In this document: piece by piece, positions 7,830-16,387 of the stretch | Layout of the letters: every line of letters begins with the position of its first letter | How positions within the stretch are numbered: the stretch's first letter is position 1 | Assembly (NCBI GenBank): GCA_965203615.1 | Contig: OZ241900.1 | Span: forward strand, 2,232,001-2,296,000 | Reading direction: 5' to 3' | From: VXNE01 sp965203615 | Lineage (GTDB): Bacteria; Pseudomonadota; Gammaproteobacteria; Pseudomonadales; Azotimanducaceae | DNA: 64,000 nucleotides | Program-made: the position numbers and the translations under genes | The notes under the pieces: generated by a model | The model's input: the letters and a program-made list of their open reading frames with translations, nothing else | Told to the model about the DNA's origin: nothing | The model's database searches: none

Positions 7830-10028
7830 TCAATCGCCGGCGGCGGGCCGGTCGAATTGAACTCTGACGCCTCGTCTCTGAAGCGCCGGAACATGATCGT
7901 CCAGCGACGTGGCGCTCAACGGGTTCCGCCGGACATCCAGCTTGTCTCCCCTGCCCAATCCCGCGTTCTCCACGAGCGGCGACAGGTCCGATATGTCGTT
8001 GCCGCCAAAGAACATGTAACGCAGCGCTGTCAGGCCCGACAGCGGCACCAGGTCCGACAGTTCATTGTTTGAAATATCCAACGACGATAGCGCCGTGAGA
8101 TCCGATAGCGGCGCCAGGTCGGACACGTCGTTATCGAAAAGCAGGAGAGATGACAGGTGCTTCAGGCCCGACAGCGGCGTCACGTCCGATATCCGGTTTG
8201 CCCCAAGGTCGAGATGATTCAGGCCCGTCAAGTCGGATAGCGGCGAAATGTCCGTAAGGTCGTTCGAGGAAAGGCGCAGGCCGTCCAGCCGCGTCAGATC
8301 CGAAAGCGGCGTCAGATCAGACACGTTGCTATTGCCGAGGTGCAAGGTCCCCAGCGATGTCAGGCCCGATAGCGCAGTCAAGTCCGGTATGTCGTTGTCA
8401 TCGAGGGTAAGGAACCTCAGCTTCGCCAGGCCCGACAGTGGAGAAATGTCGGATATCCCGTTCCTGTCGAGGCGCAACTCCGTCAACGCGGCCAGGCTCG
8501 ACAGCGGCGTCAGGTCCGATATGTGGTTGTTGTCGAGGCGCAGGGTCTCAAGCGCTGTCAGATTCCCAAGCAGTGTCAGTTCCGTGGTTCCGGTCCACCC
8601 CAGGCCCAGAACCTCCAGTCTCGTGAGACCAGCCAGCGGCGTCAGGTCCGACACGGGGTTTCCGTCGAGCGCCAGATGCTCCAGCGATGCAAGGTCCGAC
8701 AGCGGCGTCACATCAGACACGGAGTTATCGCTGAACGTCAGATAATCGAGCGACGTCAGACCAGCCAGCGGCGTCACGTCGGACACGGAGTTCCGGTCGA
8801 AGCTCAGATGCTCGAGCGCAGTGAGCCCCGAAAGCACCGAAATGTCCGATATCTCGTTCAGGAAAAGGGTCAGGTGGACCAGGTTCGTCAGGGCAGATAT
8901 CGGCGTCAGGTCCGACACCCTGTTTTGGCCAAGGCCCAGGTGCTCCAGCGCAGTGAGCCCCGCCAAGGGCGTCAGGTCGGACACCGAGTTACCACCAGGC
9001 ACCGAGCTGTCGAGCTCCAGGTGTTCCAGCGCGATGAGTCCCGCCAGCGGCGACAGATCGGATATCGAGTTGTTTTTGAGGCGCAGGCGCTTCATTGCCG
9101 TCAGGCCCGACAGCGGCGAAATGTCCGACACATCGTTATGGTCAAGCTCCAGGGTGGTCAACGACGATAGCGGCGACAGCGGCGAAACGTCCGATACCTC
9201 GTTTCTCGAAAGGTACAGTTCCTCCAACGAGGTGAGGGACGACAGCGGCGAAGCGTCCGACACATCGTTATCGTCAAGCTCCAGGGTGGTCAACGACGAT
9301 AGCGGCGACAGCGGCGAAACGTCCGATACCTCGTTTCTCGAAAGGTACAGTTCCTCCAACGAGGTGAGGGACGACAGCGGCGAAGCGTCCGACACATCGT
9401 TATCGTCAAGCTCCAGGGTGGTCAACGACGATAGCGGCGACAGCGGCGAAACGTCCGATACCTCGTTTCTCGAAAGGTACAGTTCCTCCAACGAGGCGAG
9501 GGACGACAGCGGCGAAACGTCCGAGATGTTGTTGTAGTCAAGCTCGAGCGTCCTCAGGGTTCCCAGGCCCGAAAGTGGAGAGACGTCCTCTATCCTGTTG
9601 TCGTAGAGGGCCAGGTCCGTGAGCGACGTCAGGTCCGACAGCGGCGAGAGATCCGAGATGTTGTTGCCACCGAAGTCCAGGTCAGTCAAATCCCTGGCAG
9701 ACTCGAGGCCCTGCAGGTCCCTTATTTCCCGGCTCGGGGCGTTCAGACCCGTGATCGTTTCCATCTCGTCCACGTAGATCGCCGCGCCAGACGTCTTCCC
9801 CAGGCGGGTTTCTATGGCGGCGCGCAGATTGGCGTCCGGGATCGACACTTCAACGCGGGGTGGCGGCGCTGGCTCCGGGGCCGGCACCAGCTTTCCCCCG
9901 GACCCGCCGCCGCTACAAGCCGCAAGCACCAGGGGTCCCGCCACCGGCAATAGCACCCGGCAAAGGGATGCGCCAACTCGTGCCCGTCTTGCGCAGCGAC
10001 TGCGATGCGTCGTGTCGAACCCCGTCAT
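7830..10028 (-). CDS. Leucine-rich-repeat lipoprotein (internalin-like)
   Basis: 732 residues from an ATG at 10028 preceded by GGGAGGAG. The N-terminus has an arginine-rich stretch, a hydrophobic segment and a lipobox (LVLAAC), then a low-complexity Gly/Pro linker. A short domain (IPDANLRAAIETRLG, typical at the start of such proteins) is followed by roughly 25 leucine-rich repeats of 22 residues with the pattern LxxLxxLxLxxNxISDxSPL, as in internalins and other bacterial surface LRR proteins. No C-terminal anchor is seen; the lipid should tether it to a membrane. Three 44-residue double repeats in the middle are nearly identical, so the array has expanded recently. Ligand unknown; protein-protein binding at the cell surface is the usual role. 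Confidence 0.88.
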   Translation of the reverse strand: MTGFDTTHRSRCARRARVGASLCRVLLPVAGPLVLAACSGGGSGGKLVPAPEPAPPPRVEVSIPDANLRAAIETRLGKTSGAAIYVDEMETITGLNAPSREIRDLQGLESARDLTDLDFGGNNISDLSPLSDLTSLTDLALYDNRIEDVSPLSGLGTLRTLELDYNNISDVSPLSSLASLEELYLSRNEVSDVSPLSPLSSLTTLELDDNDVSDASPLSSLTSLEELYLSRNEVSDVSPLSPLSSLTTLELDDNDVSDASPLSSLTSLEELYLSRNEVSDVSPLSPLSSLTTLELDHNDVSDISPLSGLTAMKRLRLKNNSISDLSPLAGLIALEHLELDSSVPGGNSVSDLTPLAGLTALEHLGLGQNRVSDLTPISALTNLVHLTLFLNEISDISVLSGLTALEHLSFDRNSVSDVTPLAGLTSLDYLTFSDNSVSDVTPLSDLASLEHLALDGNPVSDLTPLAGLTRLEVLGLGWTGTTELTLLGNLTALETLRLDNNHISDLTPLSSLAALTELRLDRNGISDISPLSGLAKLRFLTLDDNDIPDLTALSGLTSLGTLHLGNSNVSDLTPLSDLTRLDGLRLSSNDLTDISPLSDLTGLNHLDLGANRISDVTPLSGLKHLSSLLLFDNDVSDLAPLSDLTALSSLDISNNELSDLVPLSGLTALRYMFFGGNDISDLSPLVENAGLGRGDKLDVRRNPLSATSLDDHVPALQRRGVRVQFDRPAAGD
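9131..9526 (-). repeat. Three near-identical 132-bp tandem units in the LRR gene
   Basis: Units begin at 9131, 9263 and 9395 with an exact 132-bp period and only a few differences (for example TTATGG against TTATCG in the first unit). Each encodes two 22-residue leucine-rich repeats. The conservation at DNA level, including third positions, indicates recent duplication or gene conversion. An assembler could also collapse or expand such an array, so the copy number should be treated with care. Confidence 0.95.
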
Positions 10029-10278
10029 CGCGCTCCTCCCGTTCTGTCGGCTCGCGCTCCCATCCGAAATCGTGAACATCCGCGTGATTTTGCGAGCGGG
10101 AGTCCCCCGCCGCTTGCCCTTCCCTCCAGTACCACTATACATTCTGCCGCTGATGCCCCGGCGGATGTGCCGGGGCTGCGCCGCAGGACGTCACGCAAGT
10201 GCCGACCAGGGCGCAGGATAGCAGGCAGCCGAAGCCGCCGGCGGGTGCCTGGCGCGACAGCAACGGAACCTGAGACCC

Positions 10279-11220
10279 ATGGCCGACAACGTACTCGAAA
10301 TCCGCGACCTCGCTGTCGAGTTCAAGACGGACATCGGCACGACCCATGCCCTGCGCGAAGTCGGATTCGACGTGCCCCGGGGCAAGGTCACGGCCATCGT
10401 GGGGGAATCCGGTTCCGGCAAGTCCGTGACCGCGAACTGCATCATGCGGCTCATTCAACCCCCCGGCGAAATCACCAACGGGCGGATCGACTTCTCGCCG
10501 ACGAGCACGGATCCCTTCGATATCGTCTCGCTGCCCGGCAAGGACCCGCGGCTGCTGGAACTTCGCGGCGGCCTGATCAGCATGGTGTTCCAGGAGCCCA
10601 TGACCGCGCTATCGCCCGTCTACACGGTAGGGAACCAGGTTGCCGAGGCGATTCTCTGCCATCGAAAGGTCTCGAAAAAGGTCGCGTGGGCGGAGGCGGC
10701 GGACATGCTCGAACGAGTCGGGATCGACGATGTGCCACGGCGCATCCACCAATATCCCTTCGAGTTTTCCGGTGGCATGCGGCAACGGGTCGTCATCGCC
10801 ATGGCGCTCGTCTGTAACCCCGAACTGCTGATCTGCGACGAGCCCACCACGGCGCTCGACGTCACGATACAAGCGGAGATCCTGACGTTGATCCGGGATC
10901 TGCAGCGTGACCTGCAGAACACGGTGCTTTTCATCACGCACGACCTCGGCGTCGTGGCGCAGTTGGCCGACCAGGTCGTCGTCATGTACGGAGGCCGCGT
11001 GCTGGAGATCGGCAGTGTGCGCCAAGTGCTGAAGGACCCCGTCCATCCGTACACGCGGGGCCTGCTGGCCGCGATTCCCGGTCTCGCGGAGAAGGGACAG
11101 CGGCTTGAGACAATGGCCAGCGTTCTGGGCGACGCCGACATCATCACGCCGCATCCATTGAGGCGACTGTCGGATGGCCGCCAGGTCAGCCTGGCTCCCG
11201 GGCCAACGAGGCGGTCATGA
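10279..11220 (+). CDS. Peptide/nickel-type ABC transporter ATPase (DppD/OppD-like)
   Basis: 313 residues with Walker A GESGSGKS (about 42-49), a Q-loop (MVFQEPMTALSP), signature FSGGMRQR, Walker B LLICDEPTTALD and an H-loop (FITHD). The C-terminal extension with HPYTRGLL is typical of the oligopeptide/dipeptide importer ATPases, whose tails hold an iron-sulfur cluster or a regulatory region. It starts a two-gene operon with the next ATPase (ATGA overlap). No permease or substrate-binding protein gene accompanies the pair in the window, so either the membrane subunits are encoded elsewhere or the complete operon was broken. Substrate cannot be told. Confidence 0.93.
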   Translation: MADNVLEIRDLAVEFKTDIGTTHALREVGFDVPRGKVTAIVGESGSGKSVTANCIMRLIQPPGEITNGRIDFSPTSTDPFDIVSLPGKDPRLLELRGGLISMVFQEPMTALSPVYTVGNQVAEAILCHRKVSKKVAWAEAADMLERVGIDDVPRRIHQYPFEFSGGMRQRVVIAMALVCNPELLICDEPTTALDVTIQAEILTLIRDLQRDLQNTVLFITHDLGVVAQLADQVVVMYGGRVLEIGSVRQVLKDPVHPYTRGLLAAIPGLAEKGQRLETMASVLGDADIITPHPLRRLSDGRQVSLAPGPTRRS

Positions 11221-12032
11221 CTGAGCAACTCCTTGAAGTCCAGGGCGTAAGCAAGGCTTTCGACGGCGTCATGGCCATCGAGAACATCAGCTTTTCGCTC
11301 GACGCGTCGGAGACCCTCGGCATCGTGGGGGAATCCGGTTCCGGCAAGACCACGCTCGCCCGCTGCATCCTGCGCGCGATCGATCCCGACGCAGGGACGG
11401 TGCGCTTCAGGGGCACCGACGGCTGGCATCGGCTGCACGAGCTGACCGACGCCGAACTGATCCCGCTGCGCCAGGAGATGCAGATGGTGTTTCAGGACCC
11501 GTTCTCGTCCCTGAACCCACGCATGACCGTACAGGAAATCCTGGAGGAGCCGCTCATCATCCACAAGATCGGCAACCGGGCATCGAGGCGCGATTCGGTG
11601 CTGGACATCCTCGACCGGGTGCAGATGGAGTCGGACTCGCTGACGCGGTATCCGCACGCCTTCTCGGGCGGTCAGCGACAACGTATCGGCATCGCGCGGG
11701 CCCTCATCCTGCGGCCCAAGCTGGTGGTCTGCGACGAAGCCGTCTCCGCGCTGGACGTGTCCGTACAGGCCCAGATCATCAACCTCCTGGAAGACCTGCA
11801 GAAGGAGTTCGGGCTCACCTACCTGTTCGTGGCGCATGACCTGAGCGTGGTGCGACACATCTGCGACCGGATCCTCGTCATGCATCGGGGCCGCGTCGTC
11901 GAATCGGGGCCCGTGGAGGAGGTCTTCACCCATCCCCGGGAGGACTACACGCGGCTGCTCCTTTCGGCTATTCCCTCGCCCGATCCGGACGTGCCACTGG
12001 AGCCGCTCGACCGGCAGGTCCTCGGCTTATAG
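11217..12032 (+). CDS. Peptide/nickel-type ABC transporter ATPase (DppF/OppF-like)
   Basis: 271 residues, second ATPase of the pair. Walker A GESGSGKT, Q-loop MVFQDPFSSLNPRMTV, signature FSGGQRQR, Walker B LVVCDEAVSALD and H-loop FVAHDLSVV are all intact. In these importers the D-type and F-type subunits form a heterodimer that powers two permeases. One deviation is DEAVSALD in place of the commoner DEPVSALD, which is also seen in functional members. The start overlaps the stop of the upstream gene by four bases. It lies 88 bp ahead of the ferritin-like gene on the same strand, so co-transcription with the following cluster is possible. Confidence 0.93.
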   Translation: MTEQLLEVQGVSKAFDGVMAIENISFSLDASETLGIVGESGSGKTTLARCILRAIDPDAGTVRFRGTDGWHRLHELTDAELIPLRQEMQMVFQDPFSSLNPRMTVQEILEEPLIIHKIGNRASRRDSVLDILDRVQMESDSLTRYPHAFSGGQRQRIGIARALILRPKLVVCDEAVSALDVSVQAQIINLLEDLQKEFGLTYLFVAHDLSVVRHICDRILVMHRGRVVESGPVEEVFTHPREDYTRLLLSAIPSPDPDVPLEPLDRQVLGL

Positions 12033-12120
12033 GGCGTCTGGTTCCCAGAGGAATTCCTGGCCTTCCAACCGCCCGTTGTGGTGTATATTTCGGCGAGGAA
12101 CGCCGACTGCGAGTTTCCGC

Positions 12121-13176
12121 GTGAGCGAGACGCCCGATTTCGAACTCGACACCGCCTGGATGGGGCGGATGGGAGAGTGGGGTACCGCTGCCGAGCCTGG
12201 CAAGCGCGGCCTGACGCTCGAAGACATCCGCATCGGCGAGTACGGCGAGCTGCCGGAAGAAAGCGACAACATGTCCGGGCGCCCGCGCGGCGCGACCGAG
12301 CGCGCGGAGGCGTTCCGCATCGGCGGCTACACGGTTCGCTCCAAGAAAGAGATCTGGCTCGAGAACGCCACCTTCCTGTACGAGGAAGCGCTGCAAAGAC
12401 AATGGAGCTCCGCCACGGACATCCCCTGGGAGACCATCGCGCCGCTGTCCGACGATCTCGAGGAGGCGGAATGTGCCCTGTGCACGTTCTTCAACGAGGT
12501 TGAGTTCGTCGCCGGCGACGTGCCGGCCCGCTGGGTCGCGAACATCTCGCCGGACTTTTTCGAAGCGCGCAATGTCCTCCTGGCCCAGGTACAGGACGAG
12601 GCGCGCCACATGGACGTGTTCCGCAAGCGCGCGCTCGCCAACGGCGGCGGCCTCACCCGCGTCACGGGCGCCACGTCCGGTTTCGTCGGCAGCATCGACC
12701 TGTCCCGCGACTTCACGGAGATGTCCTCGCGCATGCACGTCTCCGGGGAAGGGGCGGTCCTGACCATGTTCCGCATGGGCGAACTCGTCGGCCAGAACCC
12801 TGCCGAGAAGCGCATGTACCGGCTGTGCGCACAGGACGAGGCGCGCCACGTGGCGTTCGGCATCATGCATTTGCGATACCTGCACGCGACGGCGCCCGAG
12901 CGGCACGAGGAGATCGAGGCCTATCTCGACGAGGCGGAGAACCTGTCGCTGACCGGCGGCACCAATCCGGCCGGGCCCCAGGCCGAGACCAGCGAAGCGC
13001 TCGCGGTCCTCCTGGGCGGGGGCAAGGAGCACTACGACGAGGGATTCCGCATCCTGCTCGCCATCCGCAAGCGACAGCTAAAGGAATACATGCAGCGCGT
13101 GATCAGCGCGGGCTTCGGCGGGCGCTTCGAGAACGGCCGCTCTCCGGTGCCCGGGCGTATCGCGGCGCTGAGCTGA
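12121..13176 (+). CDS. Ferritin-like diiron-carboxylate protein (catalytic-type paralogue A)
   Basis: 351 residues if translated from the GTG at 12121; an upstream TTG at 12076 would add 15 residues with no better ribosome site. A full four-helix diiron ligand set is visible: Glu126 (or Glu128) in FFNEVEF, Glu160 and His163 in QDEARHMD, Glu210 in GEGAV, and Glu240 and His243 in QDEARHVA, that is E, ExxH, E, ExxH. This is the pattern of ribonucleotide-reductase-like and bacterial multicomponent oxygenase subunits. The nearby paralogue B shares the N-terminal segment (MGRMGEWGT, GRPRGA, RSKKEIW, SATDIPW) and length. I do not recognise the substrate; an O2-using oxidase or oxygenase is the inference. 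Confidence 0.8.
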   Translation: MSETPDFELDTAWMGRMGEWGTAAEPGKRGLTLEDIRIGEYGELPEESDNMSGRPRGATERAEAFRIGGYTVRSKKEIWLENATFLYEEALQRQWSSATDIPWETIAPLSDDLEEAECALCTFFNEVEFVAGDVPARWVANISPDFFEARNVLLAQVQDEARHMDVFRKRALANGGGLTRVTGATSGFVGSIDLSRDFTEMSSRMHVSGEGAVLTMFRMGELVGQNPAEKRMYRLCAQDEARHVAFGIMHLRYLHATAPERHEEIEAYLDEAENLSLTGGTNPAGPQAETSEALAVLLGGGKEHYDEGFRILLAIRKRQLKEYMQRVISAGFGGRFENGRSPVPGRIAALS

Positions 13177-13213
13177 ACACGCCCTTCCCGAGTTCATCCA
13201 AGGAGGCCAAGGC

Positions 13214-14308
13214 GTGACCCAGACGTCCCGCGTCAAGAATCTCACCGCTTCGGTCGCGCACATCGACATCTCGCCACCCCGGCTGCAATGGATGGGACAC
13301 TCCATGCAATGGGGCACGCGCGTCACCAAGGGCGATCACGGCCTGCGGCTAGGCGACCTCAATGTCGGCATCTACGGCGAGATTCCGCAACACTGGGAGG
13401 ACCAGTCCCGGCGGCCACGCGGCGCGGCCGACCTGCCCGGGATGCCGCCTCTGCCATACCACCTGCGCAGCAAACACCAGGTCTGGGCCGACAGTGCCGC
13501 CGACCTCTACGAAGAGGCGATACAGCATCGCTGGATTCCCGCGACGGACATCCCGTGGCACGAGTTGTCTCCGCTTCCCGAGGACGTCGAGCGCGCGGTC
13601 TGCCAGGTTCTGACCGAACTCATGCAGGCGGCCAATGCGGAGCTCGAGTGCATCACCTACTGGCAGGAACAGATGTCCTACGGATATCACGAGGTCAAGC
13701 AGTTCCTCGCGGTCGCGGCCCTCACCTGCGCTCGCCACGCGGATGCGTTCCGCAAGCGTGCGCTGGCGAACGGCGGCGGACTTGGGCTCGAGAGTCGCGG
13801 CCGGATGAACCGGGCCATATTGGAAAGTCGCGGCGGCTGGACCGAGGCGGTCGTCTACGCTTACCTGCTGCGCGGTTTTTACATGCAGAACCAGTACCGA
13901 TTCCTGCTGGCCCATGCGCACAACGCCGCCGAGCGGGGGATCTTCGCCCACTGTCTCGCCGATCACGCGCGGCACATGACCTATGCCCTGGACCACCTGA
14001 AGTACGCCATCAACCAGCAAGACGGTCAGCGGGCCATCATCCATACGCTTCTCAGCATCGGCGAGAGCACGTTGGCGAGGGAAATGCAGGAGCCGGTGCA
14101 GCGATCCGCGCTCGCCATCGTGTTCGGCGGCGGGATCGAAGGCGGCCGCCAGGAGGGCACGGCAACGTGGCTGGCGCTGGTCCGGCGCTCAATTCGAGAC
14201 TACCTCGCGGCCTGCGAGTGGCTGGGGGTCAAGCGGAACATGATCAGCCGCCGACTGAACGTCCTGTTGCCCCCTGACGAGCAGCTCAAGCCGCCGGAAA
14301 CAGGTTGA
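13214..14308 (+). CDS. Ferritin-like paralogue B with degenerate diiron site
   Basis: 364 residues, start GTG at 13214 behind AAGGAGG. It aligns with paralogue A over its whole length (QWGT, SRRPRGA, LRSKHQVW, PATDIPW, FRKRALANGGG). The metal ligands are partly lost: Gln138 in place of Glu126, Cys172 in place of Glu160, and His251 in place of Glu240. His175, Glu211 and His254 are kept. A normal diiron centre is therefore unlikely, and a structural or regulatory partner of A is the natural reading, as PaaC is to PaaA in phenylacetyl-CoA epoxidase. That comparison is by architecture only. The gene is 37 bp downstream of A and overlaps the next gene by four bases. Confidence 0.8.
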   Translation: MTQTSRVKNLTASVAHIDISPPRLQWMGHSMQWGTRVTKGDHGLRLGDLNVGIYGEIPQHWEDQSRRPRGAADLPGMPPLPYHLRSKHQVWADSAADLYEEAIQHRWIPATDIPWHELSPLPEDVERAVCQVLTELMQAANAELECITYWQEQMSYGYHEVKQFLAVAALTCARHADAFRKRALANGGGLGLESRGRMNRAILESRGGWTEAVVYAYLLRGFYMQNQYRFLLAHAHNAAERGIFAHCLADHARHMTYALDHLKYAINQQDGQRAIIHTLLSIGESTLAREMQEPVQRSALAIVFGGGIEGGRQEGTATWLALVRRSIRDYLAACEWLGVKRNMISRRLNVLLPPDEQLKPPETG

Positions 14309-14760
14309 CCCCGTCCGTGGCAACGTTTCCCTCCGTTGAATGGTTCAACGCCGTCCGCGAACGCTACAACGCGGACGAGACGCTTCACTCCGGCGGCGGC
14401 GGCCCCTGCGACGCGATAGCCGCGCTGTGCATCGGGGACAACGTCTACCTGCTCGAGTTCGAAGGATTCGAATGCGCCGAGATCAGGGAGATTGCCCGGG
14501 ACGACATCGACCAGGCGGACTTCTTCCTCGAAATGCCGACGTCCGATTGGTTCGACATGATCAACAACATCCAGGAGAACGGCGCGGCGGACCTGCACCA
14601 TACGCTCAGCACGATCGACCTGGAGCTCCCGGACGGGCTGCCCCGAGCGCCGGGAGACGATCAGTACCGGCGCGACCTGTTCTACCGCTACAACCAGAAC
14701 TTCCAGGATTTCTTCGACGCCTCTGCCGGCGTCGCGACGATCGTCGCCGGCCTGGATTGA
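14305..14760 (+). CDS. Small acidic protein of the ferritin-like cluster (partner 1)
   Basis: 151 residues of unknown function, overlapping the ferritin-like paralogue B by four bases (start ATG inside a GTTGACCC context is weak; the first codon of the frame is TTG/ATG-like and may be a few residues further in). It is acidic, with no signal or membrane segment. Its C-terminal half (FFLEMPTSDWF, DLFYRYNQNFQDFFDA) resembles that of the following gene, so the two are probably distant paralogues. The alternation of strand and helix and the size recall SCP2-like lipid-binding folds, but this is only an impression. Confidence 0.7.
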   Translation: MTPSVATFPSVEWFNAVRERYNADETLHSGGGGPCDAIAALCIGDNVYLLEFEGFECAEIREIARDDIDQADFFLEMPTSDWFDMINNIQENGAADLHHTLSTIDLELPDGLPRAPGDDQYRRDLFYRYNQNFQDFFDASAGVATIVAGLD

Positions 14761-14779
14761 CCGCCCCGGAGGAAACCGC

Positions 14780-15199
14780 GTGCAACTCTCGATCAGCCGC
14801 CTGAGGTCCGCCCGATCCGCCGTGAACGCGTCCGATTCTTTCCGTGCCCTCGGCAGCGTCGACGTCAAGGTCGTGATGGCGTCCGGGAAATCCGCCTACC
14901 TGGCCACCTTCCGCGCTTTCGGATGCTCGGATGTGCGGCGAATCGATGCGGCCGAGACCCGCGACGGAGATTTCACGATTGAAATGACGCCCCGGGAGTG
15001 GCGCGACTATCTCTCCGACCGACAGGCGGGCGAAGGCAAGTCGCTGGCCGAACTCGACCTCGAGAAAGGGGTTGTCAGAGCCACGAATCCGCGAAAGAAG
15101 CAGGACTTCTTCCGTTACCACCAGTCCCTGCAACAGTTCGTCGATGCCCTCGTCGATGTGCTTCCGACAAGCGCGCGATTCGGAAAGCCCGCCTACTGA
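14780..15199 (+). CDS. Small protein of the ferritin-like cluster (partner 2)
   Basis: 139 residues from a GTG at 14780 with GGAGG eight bases upstream. No recognised family. It shares with the preceding gene an acid-strand motif followed by an aromatic helix (DFTIEMTPREWRDYL; KQDFFRYHQSLQQFVDAL), which suggests duplication and then divergence. The gene overlaps the next one by a single base (TGATG), so it is part of a tight operon. In a multicomponent oxygenase such small partners would be candidates for effector or substrate-carrier subunits; this is inference. Confidence 0.7.
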   Translation: MQLSISRLRSARSAVNASDSFRALGSVDVKVVMASGKSAYLATFRAFGCSDVRRIDAAETRDGDFTIEMTPREWRDYLSDRQAGEGKSLAELDLEKGVVRATNPRKKQDFFRYHQSLQQFVDALVDVLPTSARFGKPAY

Positions 15200-15468
15200 T
15201 GCCCCTCTACCCTTATCGCTGCCGCCAATGCCAGGCCGTCACCGAACTGCTTTGGTCCGGCTTCGAGCCGCCGGAGCACGTGGTTTGCGATGCGTGCGAA
15301 AGCGAAGCGACCTACCGTGTGATCGGCGTCAACGCCTATCACCGATCAGACGCCCAGAAGACAGCAGGGCTGGACCCGAAGTACGACAAGCTGGTCGACG
15401 CGACCGCCAAATCGGCCGACGCCACGAGCGAGAGCCACCTGCTGCGCAGGATGAAGCCATTCAAGTAG
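15199..15468 (+). CDS. FmdB-type zinc-ribbon protein
   Basis: 89 residues beginning MPLYPYRCRQC, with two CxxC pairs (CRQC and CDAC) that form the putative zinc ribbon typical of FmdB-family proteins, followed by a polar C-terminal tail. The fold is clear from spacing; its role is not. FmdB proteins are often found near hydrolases or oxygenases and were named from a formamide operon, where a regulatory or metal-handling role was proposed. It is the last gene of the tight operon beginning with the ferritin-like genes and overlaps its upstream neighbour by one base. Confidence 0.85.
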   Translation: MPLYPYRCRQCQAVTELLWSGFEPPEHVVCDACESEATYRVIGVNAYHRSDAQKTAGLDPKYDKLVDATAKSADATSESHLLRRMKPFK

Positions 15469-15546
15469 CGCTTCGCGCGATCTCAGCGATGGGGTGAAAC
15501 GCGGCGCGCCGGCGCCAGAGAATCCTGTGCGGCAAAACTGCTGCAC

Positions 15547-16185
15547 CTACATCTCGACGGCCAGGAGTCGGAGGAAATCCTCTTTCTGCTGTTCGGTCAT
15601 CTGCTCGAAGATGGGCACTCTCATCTCCGTGACCGGCAAGTCCACGAACTCTGGTGACTGGATCTGCATTGCGGCGGCAATGTTGTGCAGTCCATTGCCC
15701 TCTTCCGAGCCGGCCATCAGCGGAATACTGACCGTATCAGGCCAATACATCTCGGAAGGCTGCTTCTCCGCGTACGGACCCTCCCGGCCGACATGCTTCT
15801 CGATCGCCGCCCGCAACGCCATTTCGCCTTCGCGCCGTTTGCGCCCGCCCTCGCGGCCGTAAAAGGCACCGGACTGATTGCAGATGGCGGCCCACCTGGC
15901 GCGGATGTGAAAACCGCGTATGGCCAGCGCCTCTTCCGGTTCGCCGTCGCCGCCGGTGATCTCTCCGTCCTTCACGATGATGTAGTACCCGGCCTTCTGC
16001 CGCCCGCCTTCCATGAGTCGTGCCGGAGGATGCGTATAGCACTCCGTGAATGCCCACTCGAAACCTTCCGGCAGATCCGCAGCCTCGAGGATCTCGACCG
16101 CCGCGGCGGCGCAGGCTTCGCCCCACTCCTTCGACCCGAACTCACCTTCCTTCTTCAAGGTCGACATATCGATCACGTAAGACAT
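15547..16185 (-). CDS. Hypothetical protein, 212 residues
   Basis: Convergent with the ferritin-like operon. The ATG at 16185 has GAGGGG directly upstream, which supports it as a genuine start. The protein is soluble, acidic and without recognised motif; conserved-looking stretches are GFEWAFTECYTHPPARL, GYYIIVKDGEI and the C-terminal EMRVPIFEQMTEQQKEDFLRL. A duplicate GxxG around residues 75-82 may be a loop. I found no resemblance to a named family. Because it faces the ferritin-like operon with about 80 bp between the ends, functional linkage is possible but not shown. Confidence 0.7.
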   Translation of the reverse strand: MSYVIDMSTLKKEGEFGSKEWGEACAAAAVEILEAADLPEGFEWAFTECYTHPPARLMEGGRQKAGYYIIVKDGEITGGDGEPEEALAIRGFHIRARWAAICNQSGAFYGREGGRKRREGEMALRAAIEKHVGREGPYAEKQPSEMYWPDTVSIPLMAGSEEGNGLHNIAAAMQIQSPEFVDLPVTEMRVPIFEQMTEQQKEDFLRLLAVEM

Positions 16186-16387
16186 TTCCCCTCACACGTA
16201 GCGAACCAAAGAGAATCGCCAACGTAGCACATTCCTGAAGCCGGGATGTCTGCCAGTGTCGTGTCCCGGTATGCCCGCGGACAGATCCGCACCCCAACCG
16301 GTCATGCCCAAAATGTTTTGTTGAATTCTCGCCGTGTTCGGTTAGTGTGCGGTTTGGGCGTCTCTACCCGAGACACCGTCAAAGGGG

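Noticed and set aside
9131..9526. CRISPR or mobile repeat array
   Set aside because: The 132-bp units are in frame in the leucine-rich-repeat gene and have no spacers.
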